Of a stretch of DNA of 64,000 nucleotides, positions 56,970-64,000 are shown one piece after another. The stretch's first letter is position 1, and every line of letters starts with the position of its first letter. The stretch is from Osedax fenrisi (lineage: Eukaryota > Annelida > Polychaeta > Sabellida > Siboglinidae). The stretch spans positions 20,999,376-21,063,375 of the forward strand of contig OZ025244.1 in assembly GCA_964019155.1 (NCBI GenBank). The letters are read 5' to 3'. The notes under the pieces are model-generated. The model did not search any database. It had not been told where the DNA came from and was given only the letters and a program-made list of their open reading frames with translations. The position numbers were made by a program, and so were the translations under genes.

Positions 56970-59900
56970 TGTAAGTATGCACGTGTACATGTATGCATAT
57001 GGCGAACAATTATAGATCTATATGATGAATTACTTTTATTGTATTATTGACTGGAGTTATTGCAGATCTATGCTTTACGTTATATATTTATATCGTGGAT
57101 AATTATATTGAATGGTACTAGAGTTACTCGATAGAGGAGTTAAAATCGCATACAAAAAAAACAGTGATAACAAATCAATCATAAATCAGCCGCGGCTTAT
57201 CGAGAAAGGGGCGTTTTCTCGCGAATATCGGGACTTAATCTAGTCCCCCCCCCTATCGGTAGGCGGGCCGAGGTTATAACCCTTACGAGGGCGGGGGGAT
57301 CATCCGAGTGTTCGTCGAAACGGGTAACTATAGAGGTAGGGTTATTCTATAGAGGTAGGCGCATGCGCGAGATGTACCTAATAGCGTGTGATTAGAGCGC
57401 AGATTTAATAGATCAATTAAGACTACGCGTGCGATAATGCGATAGTGGGCGTGGTCAAGAGAAGGAGGCGGCGGTTGTGGCGAGGAGGGGGAGGAGTTAC
57501 TAGAGAGTCTCTCGAAGAAGACGGTGATCACGTGTGCGTGTGTGATGGATCACGGCTACCACCACCGGCTTTAATCATCGCGTCCCTAGCGACGGATTAA
57601 CGATGTAAACAATAGCTATTGTAGTGTACCGGGGCGGCGAGTGAGGGTGAGGGGGGTGGGGGGGGGGGGCGCTTTTTTAATTGTGAATTTAATTTATGCG
57701 CGCGTAATACGAATGAGTCCGTACAAGAAACTACTTCTACTTATTAATATCGACTTATATATATATAGGTGTGCACTGATTATTAATGTCTAGTAATAAT
57801 AATATATATATATATAATATATAATATTTATTAATATAGAAAGTTGCAATACATTGATAGCCGGAAGATATAAATATTATATAAATATATTAGTTGTTTT
57901 AATTTATTTGGAATATATATTTAATTTATATGAATTAATATATTTAAAATTTATTTGTAAGTTATATATAATTGACCAAATTCGAATTATCATATTTTAA
58001 TTTAACCTTAAAGTTTATATATACATATATGTGAAGTTTAAAAACTACTAATTAGAGCTATGGTTACTGAAACTCAAATTAACTAAAATATATATTGTAT
58101 ACACTATAGGGTATTAGATCACTATTTCTACAAAATATTGTTGTCTTGAAATATCTATAATTAATTTAAATATTAATATATATATATATATATCATTGTA
58201 TTTATTAAAATGTATAAATTCGTAAGTTCTACGCACATTTTTTTTTATTATTAAAAAAATAAAGAATTATAAATAATACTGTAAAATTTATTTATTAATA
58301 TATTTGCTGACCATATTGATATAAGTCTACATTATATTATAGATTGATAACAAATCTAAATATAATATACAATATTTGTATACTATATATTTATATAACA
58401 TTTTGTATTATGATATATGCATTTTTGTTATCTATATTTTAAAATAAGGAATAATTAATAATACATTATTTATTAATTATGAGTTAATATTGTATATATT
58501 AATAATATGTTGATAATATTAAAATGAAATATACAGGTAAGTATGTCTATGTTAAACCTATGTTAAATTCAAAGTATTTAATTTTCTAATCATATTTAAG
58601 GCATTTAAAATATTAAATTAAATATTTAAAATATTAAATTAAAATATTAAAAATATTAAATATATTATTAAATATGTAATGCATTTAATAATATATTTTT
58701 ACTTGATATATAATATTATTTATATACATGTAACCATACAAATATTATATAACGTATAAAGTATATAATATATAACATAAATGTAAATATATTAAATATA
58801 TTTAAAATATATAATTAGTTTATATTTTAAAAATTATCATAATATTATTATATTTATTATAATACAAATTATCTTTATATATATATATTTATATACTATC
58901 CTATATGATAATAATATTAATAATAATTATTATTATTATTATTATTAGCATGTATTATACGTTTTTTTGTTAAATTATATATAGTATATAAAATATTATA
59001 TCACCTAATATAATATATTATATATAATAAATACAAGTACAAATATTCTGCATAGTATTATTACTTCTAAAGGGAATCAAATAAGATGTGTATATAAAAT
59101 ATATCTTGTTATAGTCGTACAGGAAAATATATAAAAATATAATATAAATACATTTATTTATTAATAAATTTATTAATATATTAAAGTTCTGTATAAATCA
59201 TAAAATTATATGTAATATATATATATATATATATATATGTGATATTTTATTCATGTGCATTGTATATACACTTTGGTATGATCCCATAATATGGGCTAGG
59301 TATATATTATAGTACCTTCTATAGATTCTACAGTATACTGTAATTATATATATAAGCTTATATATAAGTTGTATACAGCAGATAATGCCTGCCAGGTATA
59401 CCAAACAGCCCTAACAAATACTTAAATGAACAAACACAGCCTACAACTTAGAATCTACAAATAGATGATCTCTCTCTCTCTCTCTGTTTGTAAGTATGTA
59501 TGTCCGAATCTAGAGGTATACCTATAGGCTATAGTGAGGCGCGTGTCACCAACAGAAATATCGTGGCGGGGGGGGGGGGGTGGGGGTGTAAGATTACATA
59601 ACAGAGTAGTATATGGTATACCACCACTGCTGCATTCAGGCGGTCACAATAGCAACAAAGAAGCGGTAACGCTAGTAATAATATGACTTAGACAATAGTT
59701 ATATGTATAATAATGTGGCGAAGGTTATGTCGTGTAGGGTTGATACATTGACAATAGAGGGTTGTGTAATTATATAGCTAATACGCGGAGAGAGAGATGG
59801 GGTGGGGTGGGGGGGTGAAGCATTGGTATTGGAATTAATTACGTAACGCGAGATCGAATTTCCGTAGAGATCGGGTAATTATATAATCGATAATAAAAGC

Positions 59901-60279
59901 AATCGTTTTTAATAGTGGTGGTGGTGGTGGTGGTGTTGGTTTTTTTCTAGATGACACCACCCTCTATGTAAAATAATATACGTAAATAATGTACATCCAT
60001 TGTATTGGTGACATATCATATGATATCATACACTAATAATAATAGTAGTAGTAGTAATAATATTTGTATGCGTTTCTGTTTTTTCTATTTTTCTATTTTA
60101 ATAGTGTTATATATAAAATATAAAAACATTAAACTGTATATAATTACCATTTAGGTATTTAATGTATTATTTATATGTATATAAGCGTGTTGGTGAATGT
60201 GTATACATACACAAACACGCTTACATATATGCATATGCGTATACGTATACGTATATGTGTGTATTAATGTGTATGTTTG

Positions 60280-60319
<40 letters not shown>

Positions 60320-60352
60320 TATAGGTATAAAAGATATAGGGTACACACTAAC
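55987..60352 (-). other. p53-family intron 1 (about 4.4 kb)
   Basis: It contains (GT)n at about 55999-56090, an (AT)n at 56937-56968, a CpG-rich block at 57170-57690 and long AT-rich DNA at 57.8-59.3 kb, plus a G13-type run at 59567-59582. A possible extra small exon at about 56590-56650 was considered and rejected. Confidence 0.6.
57170..57690. promoter_or_regulatory. CpG-rich block in p53-family intron 1
   Basis: A GC/CpG-rich patch (CGCGCGTAAT, GCATGCGCGAG, CACGTG) with poly-C and poly-G runs at about 57245 and 57657-57672, inside AT-rich intron. Vertebrate p53-family genes use internal promoters for N-truncated isoforms, so this could be one. Nothing in the sequence proves transcription starts here. 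Confidence 0.25.
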
Positions 60353-60408
60353 TTGGAAGGCACAGTAGGAGCCGGTGACAAGAGATCCATGGAGGTAGGG
60401 GAAGCCAT
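60353..60408 (-). CDS. p53/p63/p73-family gene, exon 1 as seen (linker before DNA-binding domain)
   Basis: It encodes MASPTSMDLLSPAPTVPS, then split codon AA|C into exon 2, giving ...LSPAPTVPSNTAYSGDYGF. This matches the vertebrate p63/p73 junction FDALSPSPAIPSNTDYPG. Donor CAA|GTTAGT is of the same type as the other donors in this gene, and the phase (2) fits exon 2. An acceptor CCACCTGTAG precedes the ATG, so the exon is probably internal, with the transactivation-domain exons upstream. Its in-frame ATG could serve as the start of an N-truncated form, because a TAG lies directly before it. Confidence 0.8.
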
Positions 60409-61130
60409 CTACAGGTGGGGTTATGTAGTTAGTAAGCGAAATATGCTGGTGTATTTACGTGTATTATTGTATTATATTATTCTTGTAGGCAATTCCTTTA
60501 AGAAATTCCTTAACCCTAGGGTTAAGCAATTATGCTGTATATTTGATATAACTATATTTTATATATATATATATATCCGAAAATCTTACATATGCAGTGA
60601 ACACCCTACGATGTGTATATTATTATTTATTAAGTAACGTATTTAACTTATTAACTTATTATATATATAACACATTTTTGAGAAATTAACCATTTTTTAT
60701 ATTAATAATAATAATAATAATAATTATAATACAAATATTAAATAATGATAATAAATAATTATGATTAACTCAAGAAGTTAAAGAACACAATAAAATAAAT
60801 GATATGCATGTTCTATTGAGCTACACACTACATAACAACATTACATAATACAGCATAGTTATACAATGATAATTATATATGTCGTCATATATTTAGTTTG
60901 TTCTATAGAAAAAACTGTTACATACATATAAGTGAAAAACGACATAATATCTCACAAGATACCAATAGGTATTATCACTACAATAATCACTAGCGGATGC
61001 GTTATAACCTATAGGTATATATAAGAAAAACACCGGAATAAATAAAATTGTTATAAAAAGTGGATTATCCGTTACCGGTAGAGGTCGCTAGCGTCGCGTG
61101 TAGGTCACGTGTACAAACAATAACAAAGAC

Positions 61131-61170
<40 letters not shown>

Positions 61171-61382
61171 TTAACGGTAGCGGTGAGGTTCAAGGGGGTG
61201 GTGGGGGTGGGGTTGATGTCGTAATTAATGGCTAGTTAGCGTACAGATAATGGCGGTGGCAGCGGCAGCGGTGATAACGCCGATAACGCTGATATCTTAG
61301 CCTTATTGATCTAAGGGTAATTATCTCAGTCAGTCGAGGTTAAACGTACTTCAACGCATCAACATCAACACACTTATATACA

Positions 61383-61435
<53 letters not shown>

Positions 61436-62506
61436 ACGTATTGACTTATATCAATATTTAATATGATATACGATACGCATACATGCACTCGTATTGAGCA
61501 TTAACCCCTATATTAACCCCTATAGGGCATATCTACCCCCTATAGGGCATATCTACCCACCCCACCCATATAGCGATATCACAGCGCGTAGGGTTTAGAT
61601 GCACATTAAAACTTGTTGTTTACCCAGCACGGTAAACACGTGATATATTAATTACATAGGTCACATGACACGGCCACGTGATCTTGTACGCGTGTGTGTA
61701 CGCATGCGTGGTTTACTGTTATGTTTAATACAAAAGTAACGCATTTATCTATGTGTATCTATATGTATACAAAGATCATTGTATATATATGTGTGTATGT
61801 GTGTGTATGTGTGTGTGTGAGTGTGTGTGTATGTGTACATATATGTGAATATGTGTGTGTATGTTTGTATTTGTGTATTTATGTAAATTTTTAATTAATT
61901 TAATTAATTAGATATATACATCTAAATATAGAGTATAGAAGTTTACTTATTAATTATGAACACATTTGTCTGCATTAGCTGAATTCGCGATAAGGTACGA
62001 CAGTTCTGTATCTCTGGAGGGGTAGGGAGGGAGGGAGGGGGTGATAACCCCTATCCGAGGGGTGGGTGGGTGGTGCGGGGCCAATACTCTCTATGAGGGA
62101 TTCCAGCAGGCTCCAGGAATGGGGTCACGCTAGCTGGCACCGTGTCACGTGATTAATGAGGGTTCGATACCCAGCCCAGCGGGTGATGGTGAAGTCACAC
62201 CATGGTGGTGCGAGTGAGTGCGTGTATGTGTGACGCACACTCGCACACTCAGTGATTACAGGGAAAACATGATAATCAAACAGCACGCAGGTGTATAATT
62301 TAACAAACGCGCAATATGACTAAAGTACACATATATAGGCCACATTCATATCAAAGCTATCCATGTAGTTATATCTATATATAATTAATTAAATATATAC
62401 TAATTAAGGAGAAACAATAGAACAATTTTACCAATATATTAATTTAATATGAAGCCCTAAACTTTAGAATTATAAATATATCGAATTATTTGTATTTATA
62501 TTTATA
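60409..62506. other. DNA upstream of the visible p53-family exons
   Basis: It contains (GTA)n at about 61130-61170, (AT)n at 61385-61431, (GT)n around 61790-61862, and CpG-richer patches at 61060-61330 and 61980-62240 that could hold a promoter. I found no exon with an acceptable splice site for a transactivation domain. Confidence 0.45.
61385..61431. repeat. (AT)n microsatellite
   Basis: About 46 bp of AT upstream of the visible p53-family exons. Confidence 0.9.
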
Positions 62507-64000
62507 CTAGCTGGCTTTGGCCCGGCGTTGCCCGGGTATTATAATTGTATTGGTAATTATAACTTCTTAAATGTTGCCCTGCTATTACGAATTACATTAT
62601 AATTATTACGAATTTTATTTATATTTCCTTATTTATAAAACATATATGTTTTTCATTAAAGATTTTCATATATATTATATAATATATATAAAAATCTTTG
62701 GCCAGTATATATAATTTTTTTTCTTTGCGTGCTCTTGAACAGCCTACATATAATTGACCGTAAGCGAAGCATTCGGTTTCAAGATCTAAGCCCACGACTT
62801 TAAAAGATTGTCCTTGAGATGTGTTTATTGTCATGTAAAAACAAAGTTTTATTGGAAATTGGTGTCTTCTAAAATTAAAGATATAATATGATGGTATCAG
62901 TGGTATTTTGGGAAACATGACTTCTTCTCCCTTATATTGACCCGTTAGTATGTTGGCTTCTATCAAATTATTTTGTAAATTAGTTATGATCAATCTGGAT
63001 CCATTACATAATTTTGGGGGATTTAAATTTCTTAGTAGCATGATTGGCGCTCCTACTTTAGTGCTAGTTTATGGTCTGGTAATCCGGGAAGTGTAATGAA
63101 ATTCAAAAATTCTATGGGATAATCTATTACTTCTTTTCTTTTGTACTCTGTCTATTGACCTATATATTTTCATCTCTCCTGGAAATTTATTTAGTAAATT
63201 TTGATTTATTTTATATACATCGTCATTTTTAGGTGTTAATATACATCTTTCGCAAAGCAAATTTTCATCCAAATAATTGTCTTCTACATTTTCATAAATT
63301 GTCGTGATGATTTCATTCTTATTTTCCATTATATTTCCGCACGGGATAATATCCATACCATTATTTTTCTGCGTCATTCCATTACCTATATCTAAGAGAT
63401 GATTTTAAAATGTGACTGTATATTGATTGTTTGATAAGAATACTCTCATGTTGTTAGTTAATTAATCTTATATTTTTCCACATTACTGAAGTTTTCAAAC
63501 ACGAATTTATGTTGTCTGTTTTTGTACCACTTTTAACTAATGGAAGGATTAGTCTGAAATATCCGCTAAATATTAATGTCTGTCCTCCAATCATCTTTGT
63601 TTACTATGTCTCTTACCATTCTATCGACGGTTTCTAATGCATGATTGTGAGTCATTGTACATTCATCCCAAACAATAAATCTACAGCTTCTAAATAGTTT
63701 ACCTGATTTTTAATTATTCTTTATACGCAAATGGAATCTTCGTTTAACTGTATTGGAATCTTAAAAATGGAATGGGCTGTTCTACAGTTCAATAATATAG
63801 TTGCTGCTATTCCTGATGATGCTATGGCAATATGTTCTTTATTTGCCATATCTTCACTTTAGCTAGCAATAAATTAATCAAAAAAGTTTGTCCAGTTCCT
63901 GTGGGTGCATCTAGGAAAAGCAATTTTCCATCTTCGTTATTTCCACTTTGTAAGATTTTGTTATAAACTATTCTATTTTTGTTCATCATTTTCTTGACGA
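62507..64000 (-). mobile_element. Helitron, 3' part (continues past the window)
   Basis: On the minus strand the element ends in CTAG (62507-62510) followed by T, matching the CTRR-T rule for Helitron 3' ends. A GC-rich hairpin (CCCGG, 6-base loop, CCGGG, around 62521-62537) sits just inside, also typical. A Pif1-type helicase remnant lies 5' of it. The Rep domain would be outside the window. Confidence 0.8.
62619..64000 (-). pseudogene. Helitron Pif1-type helicase, decayed, partial
   Basis: In order on the minus strand: Walker A region LLFLDAPTGTGQTFLI (about 63900, catalytic Lys of GTGKT replaced by Gln), Walker B-like FIVWDECTMTHNHALETVDR (about 63660), SGYFRLILPLV in place of GDFRQ.LPV (about 63550), and the well-kept C-terminus MLLRNLNPPKLCNGSRLIIT, FPIKLCFYMTINTSQGQSFK, VVGLDLETECFAYGQLYVGC, SRARKEKKLYI (62619-63041). 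Frameshifts and stops between these parts mean no active enzyme. The intact family unwinds DNA during rolling-circle transposition. Confidence 0.85.

Noticed and set aside
57328..57531. Minus-strand open frame in the CpG-rich block (ITVFFERLSSNSSPSS...)
   Set aside because: No ATG start supports it, no family match is seen, and low-complexity GC-rich DNA readily gives such frames.
62040..62150. Minus-strand frame reading WSLLESLIESIGPAPP, reminiscent of a transactivation domain
   Set aside because: A stop lies just upstream in frame and no acceptor with a pyrimidine tract precedes it, so it cannot be supported as an exon.
1..64000. CRISPR array, bacterial operon or prophage
   Set aside because: Introns, LINEs, hAT and pogo elements and a p53-family gene show this is animal nuclear DNA; the tandem repeats present are minisatellites without regular unique spacers.

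Overview
This is animal nuclear DNA: very AT-rich, full of (AT)n microsatellites and retrotransposons, with one clear multi-exon host gene. The exon sequences of the p53/p63/p73-family gene resemble, from memory, molluscan p53 proteins, and a six-cysteine chitin-binding exon pair is present, so a lophotrochozoan (probably a mollusc) is my best guess. That is an inference; no search was run.

Layout. 1-9300: a pogo/Tigger-like DNA transposon with CENP-B-type transposase remnants (152-1256), a CR1-like LINE on the minus strand (3637-6395) and an RTE-like LINE on the plus strand (6806-9299, one internal stop). 10.9-11.4 kb: the last two exons of a CBM14 (peritrophin-type) chitin-binding gene. 12-26.3 kb: a nest of mobile elements. 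It holds a decayed RTE-like LINE, a Jockey/CR1-like LINE split by a 2.36-kb hAT element that carries a TA-type element inside it, a second hAT element (19240-21987, 8-bp target duplication) inserted in another TA-type element, and an apparently intact LINE with a 950-residue-class ORF2 and the end of ORF1 (22916-26289). 26.3-50 kb: further non-autonomous elements, palindromes, minisatellites, decayed LINE pieces and one CpG-rich island near 46 kb.

51361-60408, minus strand: a p53/p63/p73-family gene. I could place nine coding exons, and all junctions between exons 1 and 7 keep reading-frame phase. They give the end of the proline/serine linker, the complete DNA-binding domain with all four zinc ligands, a nuclear-localisation-like basic patch and the tetramerisation domain. 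They are followed by two alternative C-terminal exons whose acceptors have the same phase (388- or 389-residue products from the first visible Met). No SAM domain exon and no convincing transactivation-domain exon was seen; the latter may lie beyond 64000.

62507-64000, minus strand: the 3' part of a Helitron with a decayed Pif1-type helicase and a CTAG end. The remaining DNA is mostly AT-rich intergenic or intronic sequence in which I see no gene.
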